From contig NZ_JABSNM010000006.1 of the NCBI RefSeq assembly GCF_013294065.1, positions 162,978-226,977 of the forward strand: a stretch of DNA of 64,000 nucleotides. The letters are read 5' to 3'. How positions within the stretch are numbered: the stretch's first letter is position 1; every line of letters begins with the position of its first letter. A program made the translations under genes and the position numbers. The notes under the pieces were generated by a model. That model saw nothing but the letters and a program-made list of their open reading frames with translations. It was not told the DNA's origin and did not search any database. Below are positions 17,540-26,800 of the stretch, piece by piece. Origin of the DNA: Sphaerotilus uruguayifluvii. Its GTDB lineage: Bacteria > Pseudomonadota > Gammaproteobacteria > Burkholderiales > Burkholderiaceae_C.

Positions 17540-17991
17540 TCACGACCGAGCCGGTGCGCCGCGCGATCCTGCTGGTCGAGGACAACCCGATCGACCTCGA
17601 CCTGACGCGGCGCGCCTTCGCGCGCAGCCAGCTGATCAATCCGCTGGAGGTCGCGCGCGATGGCGCCGAGGCGCTGGCCTGGCTGCCGCGCTGGGAGGCC
17701 GGCGAGCCGCTGCCGCTGGTGGTGCTGCTCGACCTGAAGCTGCCCAAGGTCGACGGCCTGGAGGTGCTGCGGCGCTTCCGCGAGCATCCGCTGGCCTGCT
17801 CGGTGCCGATCGTCGTGCTGACCTCCTCGATCGAGGACTGCGACATCGCCACCGCCTACCGCGACGGGGCCAACTCCTACATCGTCAAGCCGGTCGACTT
17901 CGACAAGTTCCTCGAGGTGACCTCGCAGATCAAGCTCTACTGGTGCCTGCTGAACCAGCCGCCGGCCGCCCATCCGGCGCCGCCGCGCTGA
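17536..17991 (+). CDS. Single-domain response regulator, Rcp1/CheY type
   Basis: A 151-residue receiver domain with no output domain. The acidic pair is in ILLVEDNPID (Glu15, Asp16), the phospho-acceptor is Asp66 in VVLLDLKLPK, the switch Thr/Ser is in VVLTSS and the lysine is in YIVKPVDFDKF. The NPIDLDLTRRAF helix is typical of the Rcp1 subgroup partnered with phytochrome-like kinases. Its ATG overlaps the kinase stop (ATGA), so translation is coupled and the kinase is the natural phosphodonor. With no output domain it must act by binding a partner protein. Confidence 0.93.
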   Translation: MITTEPVRRAILLVEDNPIDLDLTRRAFARSQLINPLEVARDGAEALAWLPRWEAGEPLPLVVLLDLKLPKVDGLEVLRRFREHPLACSVPIVVLTSSIEDCDIATAYRDGANSYIVKPVDFDKFLEVTSQIKLYWCLLNQPPAAHPAPPR

Positions 17992-18100
17992 GTCCCGCGC
18001 GAAGAGGGTGGAGGATCTCGCATCTCGCGATGTCGTCGAGGCATAGCTGCTAGGCGGTCCATGCTCTGGCCGGCATCGCCCGGGCTGCGCAAAATGCGCG

Positions 18101-18136
18101 GAAACCGGATGCCTGAAACCGGATGCCTGAAACCGG
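18101..18136 (+). repeat. 14-bp tandem repeat before aldo/keto reductase gene
   Basis: The unit GAAACCGGATGCCT occurs twice in full (18101-18114 and 18115-18128), followed by a partial third copy GAAACCGG at 18129-18136 that runs straight into the ribosome binding site AAGGAG. The ATG of the next gene is 12 bases further on. Changes in copy number would alter the leader but not the coding frame. Confidence 0.8.
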
Positions 18137-18148
18137 AAGGAGACCCTG

Positions 18149-19147
18149 ATGACCCTCGCGACACGCCGCCTCGGCCCCTTCGACGTGGCCCCGATCGGGC
18201 TGGGCTGCATGAATCTCAGCCATGCCTATGGGGTGCCGCCGGCGCCCGAGGAGGCCGCCGGCGTGCTGCTGCGCGCGCTGGAGCTGGGCGTGACGCACTT
18301 CGATACTGCGGCGCTCTACGGCTTCGGTGCCAACGAGGAGCTGGTCGGCCGGGTGCTGGCACCGCACCGCCACCGCTTCACGCTCGCGAGCAAGTGCGGC
18401 ATGACCGGCGTCGACGGCAGGCGCGTGATCGACGGCCGCCCGGCCACGCTCAAGGCCACCTGCGAGGCGGCGCTGCGCCGCCTGCGCACCGACGTCATCG
18501 ACCTGTACTACCTGCACCGCTGGGACAAGGCGGTGCCGATCGAGGAGTCGGTGGGCGCGCTGGCCGATCTGGTGCGCGAGGGCAAGATCCGCGCGATCGG
18601 CCTGTCGGAGGTGTCGGCATCGACGCTGCGCCGCGCGCATGCGGTGCACCCGATCGCCGCGCTGCAGACCGAGTATTCGCTGTGGACGCGCAACCCGGAG
18701 ATCGCGGTGCTGGAGGCCTGCCGCGAGCTGGACGTGGCCTTCGTCGCGTTCAGCCCGCTGGCGCGCGGCTTCCTGCCGGGCACGCTGCGCGATGTCTCCG
18801 GCTTCGATGCGAAGGACATCCGCCGCGCGATGCCACGCTTCGCTCCGGCCAACTACGCCGCCAACCTGCAGCGGCTCGAGCCGCTGCGGGCCGTGGCCGA
18901 GGAGGCCGGCTGCACGCTGGCGCAGCTGGCGCTGGCCTGGCTGCTGCACCGCGGCGACCACATCCTTCCGATCCCGGGCACCACGAGCGTGGCCCATCTG
19001 GAAGAGAACCTGGGTGCGGCCGCCGTGACGCTGACGCCCGCACAGAGGGCCCGCCTGGAGGCGGCGATCCATCAGGGCAACGTGGCCGGCGCGCGCTACA
19101 ACGGCGCCACCCAGACCGAGATCGACACGGAAGAGTTCTCGGCCTGA
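18149..19147 (+). CDS. Aldo/keto reductase
   Basis: A 332-residue (beta/alpha)8-barrel NADPH oxidoreductase. The catalytic tetrad is visible: Asp and Tyr in THFDTAALYG, Lys in LASKCG and His in DLYYLHRWD. The end has the cofactor loop ILPIPGTTSVAHLEEN. Overall it matches the YakC/IolS-type group that reduces small aldehydes and ketones. The start is fixed by GGAAGGAG ahead of the ATG at 18149. A G+C-rich hairpin follows the stop codon. The physiological substrate cannot be read from the sequence. Confidence 0.9.
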   Translation: MTLATRRLGPFDVAPIGLGCMNLSHAYGVPPAPEEAAGVLLRALELGVTHFDTAALYGFGANEELVGRVLAPHRHRFTLASKCGMTGVDGRRVIDGRPATLKATCEAALRRLRTDVIDLYYLHRWDKAVPIEESVGALADLVREGKIRAIGLSEVSASTLRRAHAVHPIAALQTEYSLWTRNPEIAVLEACRELDVAFVAFSPLARGFLPGTLRDVSGFDAKDIRRAMPRFAPANYAANLQRLEPLRAVAEEAGCTLAQLALAWLLHRGDHILPIPGTTSVAHLEENLGAAAVTLTPAQRARLEAAIHQGNVAGARYNGATQTEIDTEEFSA

Positions 19148-19165
19148 ATTCGGCCTGAAACGACA

Positions 19166-19190
19166 GAGGCGGCCCGCAGGCCGCCCCTCT
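19166..19190. terminator. Bidirectional terminator-like hairpin
   Basis: GGCGGCC (19168-19174) pairs with GGCCGCC (19179-19185) across the 4-base loop CGCA, followed by CCTCTT. It sits between the convergent aldo/keto reductase and TerB-like genes. The stem is strong and the U-tract is poor, so termination may be partial. Confidence 0.55.
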
Positions 19191-19227
19191 TGCTGCGCCG
19201 GGGCCAGGCACGGCCCCGGGGCGATGA

Positions 19228-19734
19228 TCACATCGACAGCTTGACCTGATAGCCCGGGGCGTTCTTCGGATGACTCTGGTTGGTGAAGACCGAGCGGTCG
19301 TTCTTCAGCACGATGACCTCGAAGAAGGGGCGGAAGCGCTCCTCGGTGACGCCGAAGGCCTGCAGGAACTTGCCGAACATCTGCTGCTCCTCCGGCTCGG
19401 GCTGGCCGTCGGCCAGCGAGGAGTCGATCAGGTTGACCAGGATGCACATCTTCTGCGCGTCGGTCAGCAGCGGGGCGGCCTCGGCCAGGAAGGTGTCGAG
19501 CGAGTTCTTGCGGCGGTACTTCAGCGCCGAGTCCAGCAGCGCCTGGTTCTGCGCGCCCACGCCGATCGTGCCGCGTCCGTCGTCCTTGCCGCCGAGCACC
19601 GACAGCAGGTGGCCCACCTCCTCGCTGTCCATCTCGCCGTCCGCGCTCATCATGTAGATCAGCGCGGTGGTGAACGCGAGGTGCGGCGTCATCTTGTCGC
19701 CGGAATCGCTCTTGAACATGTCGAACAGACCCAT
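19228..19734 (-). CDS. TerB-like protein
   Basis: A 168-residue soluble, mostly helical protein. The start MGLFDMFKSDSGDK, followed by LAFTTALIYMMSADGEMDSEEVGHLLSVLGG, is the pattern of the TerB/tellurite-resistance fold: repeated acidic D-G-x-M-x-x-E-E helix pairs that can bind metal. A second such unit is SSLADGQPEPEEQQMFGKFL. The ATG at 19734 has AAGGAG 9 bases before it. No other ter gene is nearby, so tellurite resistance itself is not implied. Relatives occur alone in many proteobacteria with no known role. Confidence 0.75.
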   Translation of the reverse strand: MGLFDMFKSDSGDKMTPHLAFTTALIYMMSADGEMDSEEVGHLLSVLGGKDDGRGTIGVGAQNQALLDSALKYRRKNSLDTFLAEAAPLLTDAQKMCILVNLIDSSLADGQPEPEEQQMFGKFLQAFGVTEERFRPFFEVIVLKNDRSVFTNQSHPKNAPGYQVKLSM

Positions 19735-19950
19735 GCGTTTGGCTCCTTGGGGGTGAAGAGGGGAGGGAATCGGGCCGCAGCTCCGGCAGGCATCCGGCCA
19801 TCGGCAGCGGCCCGCGCATGAGATGCGGGGCGGCCGATGAAAGTTCAATCCGGCCTGCCGCCACCTTCGAATTTCCTGAAGAGGCGGCCGAGGCTGTCCT
19901 CGGGAGGGTTGACGCGGGCGTTGTGGGCGAATTCACCGATGGAGACTGCC

Positions 19951-20322
19951 GTGACGATTCGCCTCCCCCTGATCCCGACGCCCGCCCTGCCGCGCCTGCT
20001 GGCGCTGCTGGTGCTGGCCGGTGCGGCTGCCGTGCCGTCCGCCCGCGCCGGCGGCGTGCAATGGTCGGTCGGCATCCAGCTGCCCGCGCCCCCGGTGGTG
20101 GTCTACCCGGCGCCCGCGCCGGTTCCCCGTGTCTACGCGCCGGCGCCGGTCTACGTTCAGCCGCAGCCGCAGGTGATCTATGTCCAGCCCGAGCGTCCCT
20201 GGCCGCGCCATCGCCACGGTCCGCGCCACTGGCGCGATGACGACGACTGGCGCGGCGACGGCGATGGCGACCGTCGCGGCTGGCGCCGTGACTGGCAGCC
20301 GGGCTGGCGCCACGGCGACTGA
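19951..20322 (+). CDS. Small secreted Pro/Arg-rich protein
   Basis: A 123-residue precursor. A signal peptide ([19 protein letters not shown], ending at AVPSARA before GGVQ) is followed by a Pro/Val/Tyr-rich stretch of [14 protein letters not shown] and QPQPQVIYV type, then an Arg/Asp/Trp/His-rich tail. Proteins of this build are common in the periplasm or cell envelope of Burkholderiales and have no known function. The GTG at 19951 is chosen because GGAG lies 6 bases before it; an in-frame ATG at 19939 would add four residues. No metal-binding motif is certain, although the His- and Asp-rich tail could bind cations. Confidence 0.6.
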   Translation: MTIRLPLIPTPALPRLLALLVLAGAAAVPSARAGGVQWSVGIQLPAPPVVVYPAPAPVPRVYAPAPVYVQPQPQVIYVQPERPWPRHRHGPRHWRDDDDWRGDGDGDRRGWRRDWQPGWRHGD

Positions 20323-20395
20323 GGGGCCGTCGCCTGCGCGACGGGAGGCCGGGCAGGGCAGTGATTCAATCGGTTCTCTCCAAGGAGACCGCCCC

Positions 20396-21637
20396 ATGCC
20401 CCTGATCACCCCTTCCGAGCACGGCCGCGCGCTGCTCGAGCGCCTGCAGGCCTTCTTCGATCGCCACATCCTGCCGAACGAGGCCCTCTACGAGCAGCAG
20501 ATGCATGCGCTGCGGGCCGCGGGCAATCCGTGGCAGCCGGTGCCGCTGGTCGAGGAGCTCAAGCCGCTCGCCCGCGAGGCCGGCCTGTGGAACCTGTTCC
20601 TGCCGCATGCGCACAAGGGCGAGGGCGGGGTGTCCAACCTCGACTACGCGCCGCTGTGCGAGCTGATGGGCCGGGTGATCTGGTCCGGCGAGGTCTTCAA
20701 CTGCTCGGCGCCCGACACCGGCAACATGGAGACGCTCGAGCGCTACGGCACCGAGGCCCAGAAGACGCGCTGGCTCGAGCCGCTGCTCGACGGCCGGATC
20801 CGCTCGGCCTTCCTGATGACCGAGCCGGCGGTGGCCTCGTCGGACGCGACCAACATCGAATGCTCGATCCGGCGCGACGGCGACGAGTACGTCATCAACG
20901 GCCGCAAGTGGTTCTCGTCCGGGGCCGGGCATCCGAAGTGCGAGATCTTCATCGTGATGGGCAAGACCGATCCCGAGGGACCGCGCCACCTGCAGCAGTC
21001 GATGGTGCTGGTGCCGCGCGACACGCCGGGCGTGACGGTGCTGCGCCCCTTGAGCGTCTTCGGCTACGACGACGCGCCGCACGGCCACATGGAGGTGCTG
21101 CTGGAGGACGTGCGGGTGCCGGCCGGCAACATCCTGCTCGGCGAGGGGCGCGGCTTCGAGATCGCGCAGGGGCGCCTGGGCCCGGGGCGCATCCACCACT
21201 GCATGCGTTCGATCGGCGCGGCCGAGCGCGCGCTGGAGCTGATGATCGACCGCCTGAACACCCGCGTCGCCTTCGGCAAGCCGCTGTCGGCGCAGTCGAT
21301 CTGGCACGAGCGCATCGCCGAGTCGCGCTGCATGATCGACCAGGCGCGGCTGCTGACGATGAACGCGGCGCACATGATGGACACCGTCGGCAACAAGGTC
21401 GCCCGCGCCGAGATCGCGATGATCAAGGTGGTGGCGCCCAAGGTGTCCTGCCAGGTGGTGGACTGGGCGATCCAGGCCCATGGCGCGGCGGGTCTCAGTC
21501 AGGACAGCTGGCTGTCGGAGATGTACGCGCACCAGCGCACCGTGCGCCTGGTCGACGGTCCCGACGAGGTGCACCGCAACGCCATCGCGAAGATCGAGAT
21601 CGGCCGGCGCGCGGCGCTGCGCGAGGCGCGCGGCTGA
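20396..21637 (+). CDS. Acyl-CoA dehydrogenase family protein
   Basis: A 413-residue FAD enzyme that introduces a double bond next to the thioester of an acyl-CoA. Family motifs are [19 protein letters not shown] and the [19 protein letters not shown] segment (FAD/substrate loop, residues about 140-185). The helical C-terminal domain has [31 protein letters not shown] and [18 protein letters not shown]. These resemble the ACAD10/11-like subgroup that handles longer or hydroxylated chains. AAGGAGA precedes the ATG at 20396. It is separated from ribA by only about 60 bases, but a functional link is not apparent. Confidence 0.9.
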   Translation: MPLITPSEHGRALLERLQAFFDRHILPNEALYEQQMHALRAAGNPWQPVPLVEELKPLAREAGLWNLFLPHAHKGEGGVSNLDYAPLCELMGRVIWSGEVFNCSAPDTGNMETLERYGTEAQKTRWLEPLLDGRIRSAFLMTEPAVASSDATNIECSIRRDGDEYVINGRKWFSSGAGHPKCEIFIVMGKTDPEGPRHLQQSMVLVPRDTPGVTVLRPLSVFGYDDAPHGHMEVLLEDVRVPAGNILLGEGRGFEIAQGRLGPGRIHHCMRSIGAAERALELMIDRLNTRVAFGKPLSAQSIWHERIAESRCMIDQARLLTMNAAHMMDTVGNKVARAEIAMIKVVAPKVSCQVVDWAIQAHGAAGLSQDSWLSEMYAHQRTVRLVDGPDEVHRNAIAKIEIGRRAALREARG

Positions 21638-21701
21638 GGGCGCTCGCCTGCACGCCGGCGCGGATGCGGCGACAATGCCGCTCCAGACCGACGATGTTGC
21701 G

Positions 21702-22430
21702 ATGAAGCCCGAAACGATCTTCCGGCCGGCGGCCGATCCGGCCGCCGATGCCTCCGACGCCCGACCTGCGCCCGGCGTCCATGCCCATGTCCGGCGCGGT
21801 CCGAGCGCGCGCCTGCCCACCGAGCATGGCGACTTCACCATCAGTTCCTACTACGACCGCAGCACCGGCATCGAGCACATGGCGGTGCACCGCGGCGAGC
21901 TGGCCGGCGCGCGCGAGGTGCTGGTGCGGGTGCATTCCGAGTGCCTGACCGGCGACATCTTCGGCTCGCTGCGCTGCGACTGCGGCCCGCAGCTGCGTCT
22001 GGCGCTCGAGCGCATCCGCGAGGCCGGGCGCGGCGTGGTGGTCTACATGCGCGGCCACGAGGGCCGCGGCATCGGCATCGACGAGAAGCTGCGCGCCTAC
22101 ACGCTGCAGGACCAGGGCCTGGACACCGTCGAGGCGAATCTGGCGCTGGGCCATCCGCCCGACAGCCGCCGCTTCGAGGCCGCCGCCGAGATCCTGCAGG
22201 ACCTGGGCATCGCCTCGGTCAGCCTGATGAGCAACAACCCGATCAAGCTGCTGGCGCTGCAGCAGCAGGGCATCGAGGTGGTGCAGCGCGAGCCGCACGA
22301 GATCGACGCCAACCCCGAGAACGCCGCCTATCTCGCGACCAAGCGCGAGAAGATGGGTCACCTGCTGGCGCTGCCGCCGGCCTCTCCAGGCCCCGCCGAT
22401 CCTGCCGACGCCTCGCGCAGCCGCCGGTAG
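21702..22430 (+). CDS. ribA: GTP cyclohydrolase II RibA
   Basis: Opens GTP to 2,5-diamino-6-ribosylamino-4-pyrimidinone 5'-phosphate, the first committed step of riboflavin synthesis. In the 242-residue product the zinc site is Cys91, Cys102 and Cys104 (HSECLTGDIFGSLRCDC). The GTP-binding and catalytic RGHEGRGIGIDEKLRAY loop and MSNNPIKLLAL are present. There is no fused RibB domain. An in-frame ATG at 21675 would add nine residues; neither start has a clear ribosome binding site. The last 73 bases overlap the 3' end of the oppositely read regulator gene. Confidence 0.92.
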   Translation: MKPETIFRPAADPAADASDARPAPGVHAHVRRGPSARLPTEHGDFTISSYYDRSTGIEHMAVHRGELAGAREVLVRVHSECLTGDIFGSLRCDCGPQLRLALERIREAGRGVVVYMRGHEGRGIGIDEKLRAYTLQDQGLDTVEANLALGHPPDSRRFEAAAEILQDLGIASVSLMSNNPIKLLALQQQGIEVVQREPHEIDANPENAAYLATKREKMGHLLALPPASPGPADPADASRSRR

Positions 22431-24406
22431 AGCGTGTTGCGGCTGATGCCGAGCCGGCGAGCCGTCTCCGACAGGTTGCCGCCGCACTGCGCGAGCATGC
22501 GTGACGCCTCGTCGGACGAGACCTCGGCGCGGGTCGGCGCCGTGCCGGCCGGGCTGCCCGCCGCGGCCGGGGGCGGATCGAGCGCGGCGAGCTCCTCGAT
22601 CAGGTCGTCGGGCAGGTGCTCGCGGCGGATCATGCGCTCGCCGGGTTCGAGCTGCGCGCAGGCCGCGCGCAGCGCGTTGGCGAGCTGGCGCACATTGCCC
22701 GGCCAGCGGTAGTCGGCCAGGCGCGCCAGCAGCGCCGGCTCGACCGCCGCTGCGGATCCGGCCGCGTCCAGCAGCTGCCGGCACAGCGCCGCCAGGTCGC
22801 CGCGCTCGTGCAGCGGTGGCAGGATCAGCGTCAGGCCGTTGAGCCGGTAGTACAGGTCCTCGCGCAGCCGGCCGCAGGCGACCTCGTCGATCAGGCGGCG
22901 CCGGCTGGTGCACACCAGCGCGACATCGAGCGGCAGCACCGGCTCGCCGGGCAGCGGCGCGAGCAGGTCGTCCTGCAGCACCCTCAGCAGCCGCGCCTGC
23001 AGCGTCAGCGGCAGATCGGCCACTTCGTCGAGCACCAGCGTGCCGCCGCGCGCGCGGCGCAGCAGGCCCGGTGCCGGCGGGCGCTCCAGCGGGCGGCCGA
23101 ACAGCGCGTCGTCCAGATGCATCTCGTCGAGGCTGGCACAGTGCAGCGTCTGCAGCGGCCCGGCGCGCCGGACGCCGCTGCGATGCACCGCCTGCGCCAG
23201 CGCGGTCTTGCCGGTGCCGGACTCGCCCTGCAGCACCAGCCCGATCGGCGGCTCGCCGAGCCGCCTTAGCCGCGCCACCACCTGGCGCATCGTCGGGTCG
23301 CCCAGCTCGAAGCCGTCCAGCGCATCCGGCAGGCGATCCCGCGGCGGCACAGGCACCGCCATCGCCCTCGGCGCGTCCGGCGTGGCGTCCGCGCCGGCGG
23401 CCTCGGACGCGGACAGCGCGGCCGGGTCGACGCAGTCGGTGCGGCGCGCCATCACCTCGATGCCCGAGGGGCTGCTGTCGACCCGCATCCACAGCATCGT
23501 GCCGTCGGCGCAGCGCACCTGGCGTGGCTCGGGCGGCATCAGCCGCGCCATCGCCTCGACGCTGTGCACGTCCAGGCCGAAGAGCGCGTCGACGCGCAGC
23601 GCGCCGATGTGGCCGCGCTCCAGCCCCAGCATCGACAGTGCTGCGGCGTTCGCGCCGATGAGCCAGCCGTCGTCCGACAGCGCCATCAGGCCTTCGGTCA
23701 GGCTGGCGATGCCCTCGCGCCGGGCGTGGAAGCGCAGCCGCAGCCCCTGCGCGTGGCGGGTCTCGAACAGGCGCTGCTCGATCATGCGCGAGGCCGAGCG
23801 CACCAGGCCGAGCGTGTGCGGATGGGCCTGGCGGTGGTCGCCGCTGATGTCGATCGCGCCGATGATCTGCCCGGCCGGATCGACGATGGGCGAGGCCGCG
23901 CAGGTCAGGAAGCCGTTGCGGTCCAGATAGTGCTCGTCGCCATGGATGACCAGCGCCTGCTCCTCGACCAGGCAGGTGCCGATCGCGTTGGTGCCGCGCC
24001 ACTGCTCGTGCCAGATCGCGCCGGGGCGCAGGGCCACCCGGGCCGCGCGCTGGCTGAAGCCGGTGTCGCCGATCGCGTCGAGCACCATGCCCTGCGCGTC
24101 GGCCAGCAGCACGACGCTGTCGGTGCCGCAGGTCTGCTCGAACAGGAACTCCAGCACCGGCCGGGCATGGTCGATCAGTTCGCGATGGCGCTCGCGTGCA
24201 CGCGCGAGCTGCACGGCCGAGGCGTGCGGCGCGCTGCTGCCCAGGCCGGCCGGGGTCAGACCGGCCGCGCGGCTGCGCTGCCACGAGCGCTGCAGCAGCG
24301 GCTCGACCGGGATGTCCGCCGGCAGCGGCTCGCCGCTGCCCAGCGCGTGCCTGAGACCCCGCAGCCGCGAGGACCGCCCCCCCCCGGGGCGACTGGAATC
24401 GTTCAT
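22358..24406 (-). CDS. AcoR-like enhancer-binding regulator lacking the GAFTGA loop
   Basis: A 682-residue regulator facing the aldehyde dehydrogenase gene. Order: GAF-type sensor domain (about 60-230) with the HEQWRGTNAIGTCLVEEQAL and AASPIVDPAGQIIG segments of AcoR-type activators, then a PAS-like region (about 235-320). The AAA+ domain (about 365-600) has Walker A GESGTGKT (394-401) and Walker B GTLVLDEV (455-462), and the Fis-type helix-turn-helix is at about 640-672 (NLSETARRLGISRNTLYRRL). The loop that should carry GAFTGA, the sigma-54 contact, is missing: residues 435-449 read LFGRPLERPPAPGLL. A run of nine G spans codons 8-10. The ATG at 24406 is the first that keeps the conserved start. 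Confidence 0.88.
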   Translation of the reverse strand: MNDSSRPGGGRSSRLRGLRHALGSGEPLPADIPVEPLLQRSWQRSRAAGLTPAGLGSSAPHASAVQLARARERHRELIDHARPVLEFLFEQTCGTDSVVLLADAQGMVLDAIGDTGFSQRAARVALRPGAIWHEQWRGTNAIGTCLVEEQALVIHGDEHYLDRNGFLTCAASPIVDPAGQIIGAIDISGDHRQAHPHTLGLVRSASRMIEQRLFETRHAQGLRLRFHARREGIASLTEGLMALSDDGWLIGANAAALSMLGLERGHIGALRVDALFGLDVHSVEAMARLMPPEPRQVRCADGTMLWMRVDSSPSGIEVMARRTDCVDPAALSASEAAGADATPDAPRAMAVPVPPRDRLPDALDGFELGDPTMRQVVARLRRLGEPPIGLVLQGESGTGKTALAQAVHRSGVRRAGPLQTLHCASLDEMHLDDALFGRPLERPPAPGLLRRARGGTLVLDEVADLPLTLQARLLRVLQDDLLAPLPGEPVLPLDVALVCTSRRRLIDEVACGRLREDLYYRLNGLTLILPPLHERGDLAALCRQLLDAAGSAAAVEPALLARLADYRWPGNVRQLANALRAACAQLEPGERMIRREHLPDDLIEELAALDPPPAAAGSPAGTAPTRAEVSSDEASRMLAQCGGNLSETARRLGISRNTLYRRLREASAGSAGPGEAGGSASR

Positions 24407-24562
24407 TTGGTGTTTACCCTTATGTCTTCCGGTGCCAATTGCTTCAACAAGGGCCAGCCGGCAGTGAGTCGATCCGTGACAAGTTTTTCGGTGTGCGGCG
24501 ATACCGGGTATGTACTGTCTCGATGGATGACACCGCATCCCCGTGGGTTGCTCAATGAACAG

Positions 24563-24578
24563 GTTTCCAGCAGGAAAC
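24563..24578. promoter_or_regulatory. Inverted repeat, probable activator site 1
   Basis: GTTTCC-AGCA-GGAAAC, a perfect inverted repeat with 6-bp arms and a 4-base centre, in the region between the regulator and the aldehyde dehydrogenase gene. It is about 70 bases upstream of the -24 element, where upstream activating sites for enhancer-binding proteins usually sit. Binding by the Fis-type helix-turn-helix of the divergent regulator is inferred. Confidence 0.6.
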
Positions 24579-24582
24579 AGGC

Positions 24583-24598
24583 CATTCCTGTCGGAATG
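24583..24598. promoter_or_regulatory. Inverted repeat, probable activator site 2
   Basis: CATTCC-TGTC-GGAATG, perfect with 6-bp arms and the same TTCC-N4-GGAA core as site 1. The two centres are exactly 20 bases apart, close to two turns of the helix, so bound dimers would lie on the same face. A less perfect TGTC-N9-GACA lies further upstream at 24516-24532. Confidence 0.6.
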
Positions 24599-24646
24599 TC
24601 CGTCCCGGTCCCTGAAAACGGGGGGAGGGCCGGGATGGCGCAGGGC

Positions 24647-24662
24647 TGGCACGACCTTCGCA
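24647..24662 (+). promoter_or_regulatory. Sigma-54 promoter of the aldehyde dehydrogenase gene
   Basis: TGGCACGACCTTCGCA fits the -24/-12 consensus TGGCAC-N5-TTGC with one mismatch. GG (24648-24649) and GC (24660-24661) are separated by exactly 10 bases as required. Transcription would begin near 24672, giving a leader of about 40 bases that contains the AAGGAGA ribosome binding site. Confidence 0.75.
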
Positions 24663-24710
24663 ATGGAGCTGGCATCTCAACCCCTGGCATCAACACTGAA
24701 GGAGACATCG

Positions 24711-26231
<1,521 letters not shown>

Positions 26232-26305
26232 TCCTGGCCCCGACGGGGTCGGGCTGCGGCCAGGGGTGGCTGCAGCCTCGGGTTTCGGACATCTGCCATG
26301 TCCTG

Positions 26306-26330
26306 GGGGTGACTTCGGTCACCCCTTTTT
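26306..26330 (+). terminator. Intrinsic terminator after aldehyde dehydrogenase
   Basis: GGGGTGAC-TTCG-GTCACCCC, a perfect 8-bp stem with a stable TTCG tetraloop, followed at once by TTTTT and a T-rich tail. It is the clearest terminator in the plus direction in the window. It separates the dehydrogenase from the DUF779 gene, whose ATG is 49 bases beyond the T-run. Confidence 0.9.
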
Positions 26331-26378
26331 GCGTTTTGCTTTCCGCTCCCAGCATTCCGGAGCACGGGAGACCGCACG

Positions 26379-26768
26379 ATGACGACGATCGATCGAGTGA
26401 CCGCCACCACCAGCGCGCTGGCGCTGGTCGAGCAGCTCAAGGCGCGCCACGGCACGCTGATGTTCTACCAGTCGAGCGGCTGCTGCGACAACAGCGCGCC
26501 CAACTGCTACCTGCCCGGCGAGATGGCCCTGAGCCCGGCCGACGTGTTCCTGGGGCAGGTCGGCGGCGTGCCCTTCTACATGAGCGGCTCGCAGTACGCG
26601 TACTGGCAGCACACCCAGCTGATCATCGACGCGGTCGACGCGCCGCTGGGCGGCGACAACTTCAGCCTGGAGGGCCCGCTGGGCAAGGCCTTCCTGAGCC
26701 GCTCGCGCCTGTTCACCGACGAGGAATCCGCGCAGCTCGCCGCCGAGGGGCCGCTGCAGCGGCCCTGA
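26379..26768 (+). CDS. DUF779 family protein
   Basis: A 129-residue protein of the DUF779 family. FYQSSGCCDNSAPNCYLPGE near residues 29-48 carries the conserved cysteines, and the second half has FYMSGSQYAYWQHTQLIIDAV followed by NFSLEGPLGKAFLSRSRLF. The family is nearly always encoded beside AcoD/ExaC-type aldehyde dehydrogenases and is thought to help that enzyme, but its biochemical role is unknown. GGGAG lies 8 bases before the ATG at 26379. An efficient terminator separates it from the dehydrogenase gene, so it either depends on read-through or has its own promoter in the 50-base gap. Confidence 0.88.
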   Translation: MTTIDRVTATTSALALVEQLKARHGTLMFYQSSGCCDNSAPNCYLPGEMALSPADVFLGQVGGVPFYMSGSQYAYWQHTQLIIDAVDAPLGGDNFSLEGPLGKAFLSRSRLFTDEESAQLAAEGPLQRP

Positions 26769-26800
26769 CCGGCCGTCAGGCCTGTGCCGCGCGTCCGGCC

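Noticed and set aside
24516-24532. TGTC-N9-GACA as a third activator site
   Set aside because: Short arms and a different core from the two TTCC-N4-GGAA sites; could be chance, so it is not listed as a feature of its own.
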